Shown here one piece after another: positions 33,811 through 45,481 of a stretch of 64,000 bases of DNA. The notes beneath the pieces are model-generated. The model was not told the DNA's origin, did not search any database, and was given only the letters and a program-made list of their open reading frames with translations. The position numbers and the translations under genes are program-made. Within the stretch, counting starts at the first letter, position 1. Each line of letters begins with the position of its first letter. The stretch lies in the NCBI GenBank assembly GCA_973895155.1, contig OZ316895.1:20522001-20586000 (forward strand). The letters are read 5' to 3'. Source of the stretch: Marsupella aquatica (lineage: Eukaryota > Marchantiophyta).

Positions 33811-34110
33811 TTTGAACACAACGCCACTTTTTGAACACAACACCACATTTGAACACAGCGCCACAAGTCCAAAAAATGAAAACATTAACTTCAAATTCGA
33901 ACACAGTGCCCTGGGTGCTATATTCGAACACAGCGCCCTGGGTGCTATGTTCGAATAGAGCGCCCGTTGGCTCACTATTCGAATATAGCACTCGGGCCTT
34001 GTGTTTAAGGGAAGACGGTAGGCTTGCTTGGGTATCCTCTAATCCTTGTGCGGTTGCAGCTAAGCCTCCCAGTATTACAGAGAAAATAAATTGAAAACAC
34101 ACACTGGGTA
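33811..34110. repeat. Palindromic repeat cluster P1, right copy
   Basis: At least seven short units of the type (T)TTGAACACAGCGCC or TTCGAACACAGCGCCC occur at 33811-33960, with inverted counterparts (GGGTGCTATATTCGAA). Examples run from about 33895 to 33930 and from 33926 to 33958. The cluster ends in gcactcgggccttgtgttt and gggaagacggtag (33985-34023), which is the reverse complement of the 26669-26700 sequence with substitutions. A tract at 34049-34095 (gcagctaagcctcccagt, ttacagagaaaataaatt) matches 26622-26656 directly. No coding potential is evident. Confidence 0.75.
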
Positions 34111-36951
34111 ACACAATGCCTTCTGGTCTACCTCTTGTCCAGTCTTTTGGTTATGTACCAACACGTTGGGGTGTCCAATCTCAGCTGGGAGCTACTGAGT
34201 TTTGAGGCCCCCAAAACATTAATTAATCCTTTTTGAGGGGCGAGATTTCAAGGGGAGAACCAGGTTTGCGCTAACAGGTTCATGTATTGCTGTCCAATTT
34301 TCATGCAATAAAGAGAGCCACGTCAGTGCTCATTCTGATTACATCTGGCAACTTGCCATTGGCCGATAGCATTCTTTTGGCAAGCTGGAATTGAAAACTG
34401 TGGAGATGCTCTTGCACAAAAGCGACAACTTCACAAAATTCCAAAAACAATTAAAAAGACATAGTAGACACGTGGCTCAATTTGGTGCAGTTGTGCAACG
34501 CGTCATATAATAAATGGCTCTCGTCGGCACCAACATTGAGGATGACTCAGACGCACAGTAGCTTAAGATTTGATTTGGGCAAACCCAAAACCTAGAAATA
34601 TATTTTTTCATTGTTATTTTTGGTTTGGACGAGGGAAACTGCAGTACACTGTTCACGAAATAACACGTGAACAATAGTTCCTGAGTTCACGAAATAGTTC
34701 TTCATCTTGAGTTCAAAGTAACACTCTTTTTTGTCCATTTTCAAAGCAGATTTTTCTCACTTTTACTTTGAAGTGCTAGTGAAAATAGGTGATCTTGAAT
34801 CCAATTTAAGGCTCTTTACTGTGTATTTTTATAACAAAAAATCTCCACTATACTAATACTCTTGAGCCCAACACAACATTAATTCAGACAGGCAATATTT
34901 GTGTGATTAACACTAATTCATAATTCACTGGTAGAGCCCAAAATGTCCCCTCTCAAATTAGTGAAGTAGCACTAATTATGGTAACTCCTTTGTTATCCCC
35001 TCTAATTAGTGTGGGGAGCACTAATTATGGTGAACAGTAAGTCCTTTGCTATATTGTTCAGCCTCTTGATTTGACTCTGACCTATTGTCACTTCTTTCAA
35101 CCATGAAGTCAACATAGAAAGACTCCAGAACCCCACTCATGGGTAAGGCCGAAAGACTTCAGAATCCCACTCATGGGTAAGGCCTCTCAAAACCTGACAT
35201 TAACAAGATAAGTTACTCTCATAACTCCAGTATTATGAAAGCCAATCTTTAGCTACTATAAGGAAAACCTGTAGAATCAATATTTAACCCATAATTTTCC
35301 CATAATTTTAGGCACAAATATGAAAATTCGGAAATCCAGTACTCCAAAAAAACACAAAGCATGTGGGCTTTGTGCCTCAGTGATGATGGCTGCTGCACTT
35401 GAGATGAAAGCTATGAGACAAGTGCACCCATAATGGGGCAGGTCAATGTTACCTCCCCCATTCTAAAAATTCATAACTGGTCCCATCTTTCACGAACGTG
35501 TGAGACGCCCTAGTAACTAAGATAGCGATTTCGAGCGACAAAAATCTGTCGTCGCCTTCACTCCTGTGCCAAGGGACGGCACTCGTCCTCCTGCAGCAGC
35601 CTTCAAATTTCAAATCCAATGTAGCAACAAGACAGAAGCAAATCCACCTCAGATTACGGTACTAACACGTAAGAGCTGTGCACTTTACAAGCTCTCTTCT
35701 CTCCGCTCCACCTGGACAGAAAACTGGCTGAGGCTCATCCATTCTCTTTTGTGGGTGCTGGTCTCATGTTCACGCAGTGCCAGCTGCAGAGGTTGCGGAG
35801 AGGTGTCTGTTGCGCTCCCGATAACAAGGGCGTTCAGATCGGGGACAGAGCAACTAGAGGCTCAAGCATGAAATTTTCGTATTCCGTATTACACCGGAGG
35901 AGGGAAGGCGATATTGAACACTTAGGACATTATTGGAGTGCAGTGGAGCGGAATGAAGTTTATAGAGTAAGTTATTGGATAGGCCGAGTGGCGTCATCCT
36001 CAGCGGACTCGTAACAGTAGCTGAAGAAGATATGGTGGGACGCCAGCATTGTAAGTCCTTTTCGTTGCATTGCATGGAGCCCACTACTTTACTGTACTGT
36101 ACATTGAGGAACGTTTTGACAATGAGGTCCCTCTAATATCTGTTAGTCCGTGAGTAATCATATGCAAAGGAAGGAGAAGGGAAGAAAGGAGGAGAAATTG
36201 GTTTGACGAGATTTCTAGATCATATACCACTTTCCTTGTCAAGTTTATGTTATGGATAGATAGGCCGCCTTTTGGGCTGTTATACTTTTCTGCTTCCCTA
36301 TCTTCAGCTGTTGAGAAGCTGTTTTTTAGAAGAAAGTCGGATGGAGGTCTGGTCGCATTTCTTGCTGTGCTCCACTTCCTTTGGAGATTCTAGCGCAGCG
36401 TAGATGTCGGACGCTTCGTGCCTTTTGTGTCTGTACAGTGACACTGTGACTGGGCAGGGAGGTGGGGTGGGGGGGGAGGCGGGGGAAGGGGGGGAGGATG
36501 AATTGGACCAGAAGTGGATTACAAAATGTACTGTAACTGCGTTCGTTAGAGTTGTTCCTTGGATGAGTCTTTGGTGGGAAAGCTCTATTGCATGATGTTT
36601 GAACAGCGTGTCTCACTCTTACTGTGATTGGCTACAGAGAGAGGTTTTGATCTATGGGTTGCTTTGGTGTTGTATATTCCCCACAGAGTTGGTTAGGGGG
36701 ATGCAGTGGACGGGGAAGGAGTTCCTTCTGAAGTGGAGTGAGTGGCCTCGATCAATGATCAGTCATTTGCATGAGAGCATACGACCGGATTTGAGTGGAT
36801 TCCTGGCTATGATGTAGGATGCCTTCCTAACAGGGAGATAGTAAGTGCATGAGGGCACTGGTTGATCGACTTCTTTCATTGAGACCGCGTGGAGTGGGTG
36901 GGGGACGTGGGATGTGAGGGTGTCGGCTCGTCTGGAGAGGACTCGGAGGCT
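34111..36951. other. Intergenic, upstream of the WIP-like gene
   Basis: No supported gene. A strongly G-rich tract lies at 36451-36498 (many runs of three to eight G on the plus strand), about 450 bp before the ATG at 36952. It could form a G-quadruplex. Upstream, 35100-35190 contains a short direct repeat (gaaagactycagaaycccactcatgggtaaggc, twice). Confidence 0.5.
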
Positions 36952-39900
36952 ATGGCTCACCAATCGGTTCTTCCGAGGGGGAAATCTTGGAGTACAGGGA
37001 GCACAGGAACAGGATCGTTTCCTTCTTCGTCAGCAACACGATGGTTGACGAGTGAGCGATTGAAAAAGCTGGATCAGGATGCCAGGACCAGCTCCAGCGA
37101 GATGGAACTCCTGGAAGCGGACATTCATGATCTTTCGAAGACGTTAGAGAAACTCAAGAAGTTTGATACCAAACGGGTTGAAAGATTGGCAGAACTTGCA
37201 GATGGGGAGGTGGTTTATGATGTGAAGAAGAAAAATTTCGATACTCAAGATGCGAACGGATTGAATGGAGAGGGGCAACACGGGCTGGAGGATAAGGAGG
37301 GGGCCCAGGTCGAGAGATCTGGTGAGGGGGAAGTGAACGAGGAAGTGGAGAGCTTGAGGAGCGAGCATGGAGCTGCACAGAGTCAAATACAGTACATTGA
37401 GGCTTCCTTGGAGAAGAAGCGAGTTGAATTGGAGGTTCTAGCAGAAAAGCACCGGACCCTAACTGACCTAATTGCGGAAGAGGAGAAACATGCACAAGCT
37501 GCCGAGATTGATGAATCCATGCAGCAGAGTGTACCTCTGCAGCAGGAAACGAAATCTCTCCCTGAAGATATGGGCCGTCTGGTTCGACTCATGGAAGGAT
37601 TGAAAGAGACCAACGCAGATCCGCTGAAGCAGGACGTAACTCGTCCACAACAAAAGCCGAGGATGTATCATCCCGTAACACAACATAGAAGCAGAAGCCG
37701 CTACAGGCTTACGCAGAACGGGGGTGGTGCTTCAGACCTGGGCCGTAGTGCAAGCGTTGGAGATGCACCCATGGGTATTAGTAGAATCAAGGAATCCACC
37801 AGAAGTAAGGAGCCCAGTAGAATCAAGGAACCAGCTGAATTCGAGGAAAGGGAAGGTGGTGGCAATCGGAAACGCCAGAAAAGCAGTTCTTTTGAGCGAG
37901 AGCGCGAACGATTACACAAAGAGCGAGCCAAGCTGGAAGTCGAAGCCAAAGAGAAGAGCCAGAAAAGCAGTTCTTTTGAGCGAGAGCGCGAACGATTACA
38001 CAAAGAGCGAGCCAAGCTGGAAGTCGAAGCCAAAGAGAAGAGCCAGAAAAGCAGATCTTTTGAGCGAGAGCGCGAACGATTACACAAAGAGCGAGCCAAG
38101 CTGGAAGTCGAAGCCAAAGAGAAGAGCCAGAAAAGCAGTTCTTTTGAGCGAGAGCGCGAACGATTACACAAAGAGCGAGCCAAGCTGGAAGTCGAAGCCA
38201 AAGAGAAGAGGCTACTAGATTCACTGGCGAGTTTCTCGTCCCAACCCCAACCCCAGCCGAGTAAAGGGGCACCTGGAGCTCTCGGCTCGAGTCCTTCTTC
38301 TCGGGATATCTCGAGCCCTTCGTCCGTGTTCGAGGGATTTGGAGAGACCCCCTTGGGGCTAGCTACGAGTGGATCTACGGTCCTAATGTCCGACTCTTCT
38401 GAGTCCACCTCCTCCGAAATTTCCACTGAAAAGTTGGATTCGAATTCAATCTCATCAGCTGTTAAACGTCTTGATTTTGAGACCTTTGGTGAGGAGAACA
38501 GTCCCAGTTCCGGGGCTATTGCTTCCCTTCCATTGGAGACAGTCAGCAAGCCTTCATATGCGACAGTATTAACAAAGAATAGTCTGGCCGACAATGTAGA
38601 CATCGGGAGGGAAAAGGCTGGGGAAGAGCAGAAGCTTAGCTCAATAGAAACAGATGATGAGAGCTCGTCTTCGGAGAACGGAATCGAGGAGTTTGAAGTG
38701 CCTGCAGCTAATTCCATTAACAACACTTTGGAGGAGATTTTAGGCATTGAAGGTATTTCTCCAGTAAGTGGAGTTGAACGGATTCAAGGGCCCGAAATTT
38801 TGTCTTCCGAGGTCGAGGGGAAGCGAGAATCCGAGATTTTGATTCCTCGGAGCGCACCTGAGGAGGAGATTGAACGTTCTGTTTCCGAAGTAGTGAATTT
38901 TCAACTAGGGGTTCTAGAGTCATTCTCTGAGGGTTTTGGTAATCCTGTAGGGGATACAGATGCGGAGAGAACCTTGGAGGAAGCGGAAATAAATACCCGC
39001 CCAAGAGCTGCAAAGGACGAAGTTGAGGAAATTGATATACCCACTGAGGAACTTGATAGCTTCAGAGATGCAGGAGGAGAAGAACAAAGTTCCAAGGAGG
39101 GGGAAGTCATCACCACCAGAAATAAAGTGGAAGAGATTGAAGTACCTGAAGAGGATATTGCAGATTTTGAGGGTATAGAATATACAGATGAGACCAGTGA
39201 ACGGAAAATTCCAAAGAAAGAGTCAGGGAGTGATAATGTTGATAGATTCTTGGAGACAAAAAGTGATGTTCGTGCAGACGATGATGGCGAAGATGAAGCT
39301 ATCGAGGTAGGGCAATCGACAACTGCACAGGCCCCTGAGTTGCAGGTGAACGGTTTCAAATCCTCGGAACCAGTTAACAGTGGGCTACACAGTCCTCCGG
39401 AAGCAGGTATAAAGAAGCTAGCCTTCAAGATTGCACTCTGATCCGGTCTTCTCTTTTTGTCCATTTTGTTCTACTGTTCAAACCATTCTAGTTTTGAGTT
39501 TTCGGTTCCGATTGATGATTTTTGTGTGTCACGTTGGTGACGACACTATATTTTGAACCTTAAACATATTAACTTTTTTAATTTTTAAGTTAGACAACCC
39601 TCCATAGACTGTGAAGTACTGTTTGCAACTGGCAAACAAGTGATTGTAATGCGTGACCTGTCTACTGGATGATACCGGGGGCAATGGCTTCATTAGAACT
39701 GCTATGTTTCGACAGCATTGCATTAGCCTTATCAGTCTTAGATCTGGTGGTTTGTCACACATTTCCGTTAAGGGAGGGACTTCCAAAGTGCTCATTTCTG
39801 TTACCCATGCGGAATCGATAATGTACGAAATCCTTCTATTCGAAACGATTAAATGTAAGAAGGATAGGCTTTGGTGATAAAGGTAAAGTCGATTATAAAG

Positions 39901-40994
39901 CTCCCTAATAACGCCATTAAACGGTACAATTTGCCAATCGTCCCAAAGTTATATTCTGGACAAATCTTCAAAAGATTTACTCAGCGGTGTTGGGGGTGAC
40001 ACTGATTGTGCTCTTGCGTTCACCTCTGGTGTTGGGTGTGTTCTCGACTTTTACTGTATACTGCTTGTGTAGAGTCCCACTTAAGCTGTGAACGACATGT
40101 GATGAAAGGTTTTCTTCATCTCATCTGTTTGAGTGACGTCCTTGAATCTTTCTTGTTTATGCTGGGTTTGCAGGACAACTAGACTCTGGAGAGATGAATG
40201 ATGGCCGGAATAATCGGAGGTTGGAAGCAGAAAATCAAATGATGCAGTTGAGCTCCCAGCTGAGTTTATTGCAAAAACAAGTTGAGGAGGAAGTTGAGCT
40301 GCATGAGAAGTCGAACACTGAATCCCAGCACGAACATACTTTTGCAGAAAAGGAACAGCTGAGCAAACAGGTTTCCTTCTTTGCGGATGAAGTTCGTGGG
40401 CTAAGGCAGAACATTGATGAAATTCAACGCATCATACACAAGGAAGGAGAGCTTTCAGTAGTGGAGCACTGGGCGAAAGATCTCCACAGTAAATGTGCAG
40501 ATCAATCGGCACAGCTAGAGCATTTGGGGAAGCAGATTAGTATGCTAGGCAATGACTTGAAGCACCATCTGCAGCTGAGTGGTGATATGGTTGTTAACCT
40601 AGACAAAGAAGCCCAAGAGAGGCACAAGGTTGAAACTCAGCTCTCCGATTTGAGCAAAGCGCTTGCTATCACTGTTTCCACAATGGAAAAGGAGGAAGAG
40701 GCTATGAGTGAAGTCATTCAACATCAAAAGCATCTGCTGGTTGATCAGCTCAAGGAGGCGGAGAAGCTTAGACATATAGCTGAAGTGAGGGTTCTAACTC
40801 TTAACGATCAGATAGAACAACTAGAGATGGTTTGTGATGCAGCAAAAAGTATACAGGCAGTTACCAAGTATCAAGACAAGGCAGTCAAAGTCGGGCTTCA
40901 GACAATTATGCAACTGTTCTTACTCGCGTTAGGTGTAATTACATTGTACAGTAGGGTTGCAGATCCATTCAGAGGTTCTCTTGTTCCAACATAA
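36952..40994 (+). CDS. WIP-like KASH protein: coiled-coil, tail-anchored, VPT C-terminus
   Basis: Exon 1 is 36952-39406 and exon 2 is 40174-40994, joined across a 767-nt intron (CAG|GTATAA ... TTTGCAG|G). The join makes 1091 residues and removes the stop of the exon 1 read-through frame. ATG 36952 is the first in-frame Met. The protein has an N-terminal coiled coil (about residues 25-65 and 120-200), four 28-residue repeats (309-420) rich in Glu, Arg and Lys, a long acidic Ser/Glu-rich region, a second coiled coil (residues 825-1060), a membrane span (VGLQTIMQLFLLALGVITLY), and the tail RVADPFRGSLVPT. A C-terminal span ending in VPT is the mark of plant KASH proteins, which bind SUN proteins in the perinuclear space. 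The VGLQT-type span after a coiled coil is most like the WIP group, outer-nuclear-envelope proteins that work with WIT proteins in RanGAP anchoring and nuclear shape. The WIP assignment is inference from layout. Upstream exons are possible. Confidence 0.8.
37876..38211 (+). repeat. Four coding 84-bp tandem repeats
   Basis: Units lie at 37876-37959, 37960-38043, 38044-38127 and 38128-38211. Each encodes a 28-residue, highly charged segment beginning QKSSSFERERERLHKER. By eye the units are nearly identical in bases: unit 3 has one change (Ser to Arg) and the last codon of unit 4 differs. The frame is kept, and the segment should be helical. Confidence 0.95.
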
Positions 40995-43463
40995 TGTTAT
41001 TACAGAGTGGAGTAGACATGTTAACCATGTTTTATAGTGCTGCTGTACAAATAGGACATTCATGGAGGTAGCAGCAGCTCTTACCCTTGTTTGTAGTCGT
41101 TGCAAGGTGGAGATAGACCCCGTTCATGGATGTTACCCAGTTTTGTAGAAATAGAATAGCCATTGATCTGGCTGTATTTCTTGCAGTGTTTGGCAAGGAC
41201 TTAGTATTTATCATGTTTATTGCTCATTTCAAGATGGGAGTACCCCGTGCTATTTATCTCTTTTGAGACACTGAGAAGTCTTCTGGTGTGCGTATATTTT
41301 GATTGAGAAAAGATTTGGATTTGGATTTGGATTTGGATTTGGACTTGGTATTGCAGCTTACCTTAACTCCCAACGAGCAGAAGTTAGTGCACTGCATCCA
41401 TCTGAGCTGTGCTTTTCACAAAGATCTGAGTATGGTTCTGGATCCCCTCTCCCGTCCTCCCTGGGAATGGATTATACAACAGTAAGATGCTATGGAGTGT
41501 TAAATTACGAATGTACGTCTCAGATGCCCATGCAGGAAAGGATCCTCGATCCTTGATCCTTTCAATCAGAGATTGATACGATTGTGGATGCTTTCTCCCA
41601 ACCTAAACGTGATGTTAAGGAGTGAGGTGTTTATAACGAGCTAGGATGAGATGTCAAGCTAAAGATACCCTTCAAGGAAAGAAAGGACATCGTGAAGATG
41701 CTAATTCAGGTAGTGATTCTCTTTCTGCTTAGTTTCATGATCGAAAGTGTGGAGATATTCCCCTACTTGTAATTTGTAATGTTAGAGTAAACTACCAATA
41801 TGCAGCAGAATGTTTTGGCCGCTTTTCCCTGGAACGGTGCTCATCGTAACGATGGTCTAATTTACAAAGGAGAATTCTGGGCAGTGCTAAAGTGCATAAT
41901 AACGTCAAGAGCATTCTACTGCTATTCTGCAGAATGCTTTGCACTTCTTTTCCTTTGGAAAGCTGCTCCAGGTAGCGAAGTCTAATTTAAAGGCAAAATT
42001 GAGGTCAGTCGCATTACCAAATTGAGGTCAGTCGCATTTCCTGCAGCCAAAACTTTGCAGTCAGGGCCAGAGCCGAGAATGTGCTGGGCTCCGTTTTTGG
42101 CTACAGGGTTTCCAGTGGTCAAGTGACCGCACCACGATTTTAGTGAGAGCTTCTCTGAGGGGTTTAAGCTAAACCACAACTGCACCTATAAAGAACTAAG
42201 GTTTACCCCTTAGCTAAACCACAACTGCACCTATAAAGAACTAAGGTTTACCCCTTAAATCCCATTTACAGGTTCAAGAATGGGCTTGACCACAAAAAGT
42301 GGTGAGTGCTCCACCTTTTATGGTGAGACATTGTTTACAGACAATGTTTACCACAGGTGAGGAGTGAGGAGCGAGTGAATGTGGCTTTTATATGGGCAAG
42401 TGTGTTTTAAACCACAACTACCCTTCAAAAGCTATGGGTAACTCATAGTTACCATTAAAAGTAGATTTTTCCTGAAGTTGTGGAGCAAACTGGCATGCTA
42501 GAGTAGAACAGTGATTGAAATGTGGAAAAAGGGGGAGATCTTGGACACTGGGGTTATATAGGGCAAGTTGTGGTTTAGACAGAGACAGTGCGGACTGGAC
42601 AACGAGCACAAACGTTGATCATGAGCCTCAGGAATTCTGACCTAAGCTGCGGCTGAAGCTGAAACAGAGGCCTCTCAACCCAGAGGCATGACACCTAAGC
42701 TCCGGCTGAAGCTGAGAAAGAGGCCTCTCATCTCAATTTCAGAGGGCATGACACCTGAAATTTGACGGGAAACTGGACAAGTGTTGTGTCAATTTTGCCT
42801 CAAATCCCTTTGTGAGTGCCTCAAAGATCAATATGTATTCTAAATGCTAAATTAGGGTTCAGAGTTAATGCTCATATTAATATGAATCAAACCATCAGAA
42901 ATCAGTCTCAAGTTACTACAAGCAGCTTGCTTGGCTTACTTTAGCTCGCTTGGCTTACTTTAGCTCGAATCACAAATGGTCGGGGCGGGTTTGTTCAACA
43001 TTGCATGTAGAAACTGATGACTTGTGACTTGATGCTTTGTTTGGATTTAGCTTTGAGCTAGAGCTTGATCTGGACTTCTAAACTGAGCTCTAGAGGGGCT
43101 CAATCTATCCATTTTTGGAGGGCGGAATATTTAGGTGACTCCCGGTCTAAATTGTACATCCTGCCCTAAACGCAATCCCCTATCCCTTTAGTGCAATTTT
43201 TACTCTATGAATAATGCTCTACAGATAGGGTAAAAATTCTATCAGTAAGTGTAAGTTGTTGGAAATTTGTGCTTCCTGATGAGTGTTCATGTACACTGAT
43301 TAAGGGTTACTTTGCACTTATATATTGTCGTTAAGTGAATGTTTTAAGCCTGTTTGCACTTTAAAAAAAATACAAAACAAGTGCAAAGTCCACGGAGAAA
43401 GGGAAAAGCATTACACCTTGCAGTCAGCCATTTGCAATCATGGACTGGTTCAATCAACACCCA
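40995..43463. other. Intergenic with several short tandem repeats
   Basis: No gene is seen; the first part is 3' untranslated sequence of the WIP-like gene. Repeats include (GGATTT)n at 41312-41346, two perfect 45-bp units at 42167-42211 and 42212-42256 (agctaaaccacaactgcacc and following), two diverged units at 42640-42691 and 42692-42751 (acctaagctgcggctgaagc and following), and a 19-bp doublet near 42929-42966 (gcttggcttactttagctc). Confidence 0.65.
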
Positions 43464-43655
43464 GTTACCATAAGGCTTTCCAGTAAGGGTCTACTGTAGT
43501 TGATATAAGGCTTTCCAGCAATGGGCTACTATAGGTACCACAAGGCTTTTGAGTAAGGGTTGGAGATGCCACTGTAGTCACCAAAAGGTTTTCCAGTAAG
43601 GGCTAAGGTGCTACTGTAGTTACTTTAAGCTTTCCAGTAAGGGCCTACTGTACAT
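43464..43655. repeat. Tandem repeat family of 35/42-bp units
   Basis: Five units begin near 43464, 43499, 43535, 43576 and 43618, with consensus gttaccataaggctttccag, taagggt, (ttggagatg), ctactgta. The bracketed part is present in some units and absent in others, giving two lengths. Related units lie at 43906-43990 and 51321-51375. Confidence 0.8.
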
Positions 43656-44895
43656 ACCCATAATTTTTGTATAGAGTGCAGGTTAACAACGTGTAACAGT
43701 TTTAGGAGGTACTTGCTATTCCCATAATCTCTTGCCTGGAAGTAACCTTTTTCCGTACAGTAACATTCTATAATGGAGGTATGGGCAGGAGTTCTAGCCC
43801 AAACCTTGCTCCAAGAAAGCTCACAAAAACTTCCCAGCTGCCACCAATCAGGTTTTCCTCACTTTCTGGTCACCGGATTCCAAACTAGTAACCCCAGACC
43901 AAGTGCAGGGATTTCCAGTAGGGGTTGGAGATGTTGTTGTAGTGACTGTAAAGGCTTTTCCAATAAGGGTTGGAGATGCTACAGTAGTTACGGACCCCCA
44001 TTAGGGGTCCTTTCCAAAATTCCTGGCTCCACAACATGCCACATCATTATGGCACACTCCAAACATGAAGGGACTTGTTTTTGGATAAAATTAAGTTCTG
44101 AATTCGCGTTTGTGGCAACTTCTTTGTAAAAACTGGGACGCCATGCCGTAAATGAGAATGTAAAGAAACCGTTTTATTTACATTTTTTTTATTAAAAACA
44201 TAAATTTTTCCAGGTAGCAATTTTTGATTTGACATTGCTGAGTCAAATCATAAGGAAAACTCACGTATAATATGACATTGAAAAGATCTTGAAGAGACGG
44301 TCCTAATGAGCTCAAGATTGTCAACATTAGGTAAGAATTGAGTAAGTAATTTGAAAAATGTATTTTACTTGTGATTTTATAATCTCTAACATGAATAGAA
44401 TTTTTTGTTGTACAACCTCCGAAATGTTGATCCTTTCCATGAGAATGAACCCTAAAATTGACAGATTTTATCGAGTACTAAGGAGATGCTGAGTTCTAGA
44501 ATTCCTTTAGCTTTTTAATGAACTTAACATTGATAGATTTAGTTGAGTTCTGAGGATTATGAATTTCCAATGTTCTTTAGTTTTCCAATGAGTGGTCATG
44601 AGTTTCTAAATTTCTCCAGCTTTTGATCGATTCCGAATTCTACTGGAGATTTGTTTCCGTGAAACTTTTTGTCTCAAACAATTATGCAAGGTTAGGATTT
44701 GATGACACCGATGATCTCTCTCTTCGTCTCTCTGCGTGTAAGAATTGAAAAGTCATTACTTTCAATGCAACGAGTGCATCCGACATTCCTTCGGTACCGT
44801 GGAGGAAACCATCGAGCAACGATTTGCTAAAGTGGGCAATTAAGCTACCCACACATTAAACAAGGGATATGCTTACTAGACCCCCTTGTGTAAAA
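43656..44895. other. Intergenic, no gene seen
   Basis: It contains two further units of the 35/42-bp family (43906-43990). No supported coding sequence. Confidence 0.5.
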
Positions 44896-45028
44896 ATTTT
44901 GCTTGATCGACCCCCTCTATATTTTTCCCCAATCTGGACCGTTGATGAACCTTTCAATCTCAGATCTGGGCCGTTCATAGACCTTAGGGGGTTGATCAAG
45001 TAACAAGTTTCATTTTGGGGGTCGATCA
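44896..45028. repeat. Inverted repeat split by CopiaC
   Basis: The left arm attttgcttgatcgacccc (44896-44914) is the reverse complement of ggggtcgatcaagcaaat, formed when 45018-45028 is joined to 51094-51100, that is, with CopiaC and one TSD removed. A third, partial arm, agggggttgatcaag, lies at 44986-45000. The structure suggests a small inverted-repeat element interrupted by CopiaC. Confidence 0.65.
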
Positions 45029-45467
45029 TGTTGGGTATTTATTCTTATGTCTAGGTTAGGTATAACGTGGTTGGTACAACAACGTGGGTTGGTACAACAA
45101 CATGGTTTGGTACAACTACGTGGTTAGGTACAACTACGTGATTAGGTACAACAATGTGGTTATGTATAACTACGTGATTAGATACAACAATGTGGTTAGG
45201 TTAACTAAGTTGCACACTATATCATAAGAGGCACGTGTGCTTGGAGATGTAGAACCAAGGCTCATTGTTATGGAGCCACTTGAGAGATAGGGAGAGCTTA
45301 CACTGTGGAGACTCGGTATAGCCGATAGGCTTAGAGTTCAGTAAAGCTCTCTTGTGTGTTCCCGTGGATGTAGCCTCAAGGAGGTGAACCACGTATCTCT
45401 TGTGTCGACTACTTGCATGTTGAATATGTCATGTGCTTACCGTTGCGATTATCGTCTATACTCAACA
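45029..45467 (+). repeat. CopiaC 5' LTR
   Basis: Starts tgttgggtatttattc and ends actcaaca. About eight 16-17-bp units of the type ggtacaacaacgtgggtt lie at about 45070-45200, against about seven in the 3' LTR. The motif cccgtgga(c/t)gtagcc is shared with the CopiaA LTR and the solo LTR. Confidence 0.95.
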
Positions 45468-45469
45468 AT

Positions 45470-45481
45470 TGGTATCAGAGC
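45470..45481 (+). other. CopiaC primer-binding site
   Basis: tggtatcagagc lies two bases after the LTR, identical to that of CopiaA. The 45482-46228 leader carries no supported gene. Confidence 0.92.

Noticed and set aside
35566-36014. Overlapping frames upstream of the WIP-like gene as a first exon
   Set aside because: The longest starts at GTG, shows no domain, and no convincing splice join to 36952 was found.
37701-38747. Long antisense frame (348 codons) and other-frame ORFs over the WIP-like repeats
   Set aside because: They are shadows of the repeated, charged coding sequence; the sense frame has domains and a spliced continuation.
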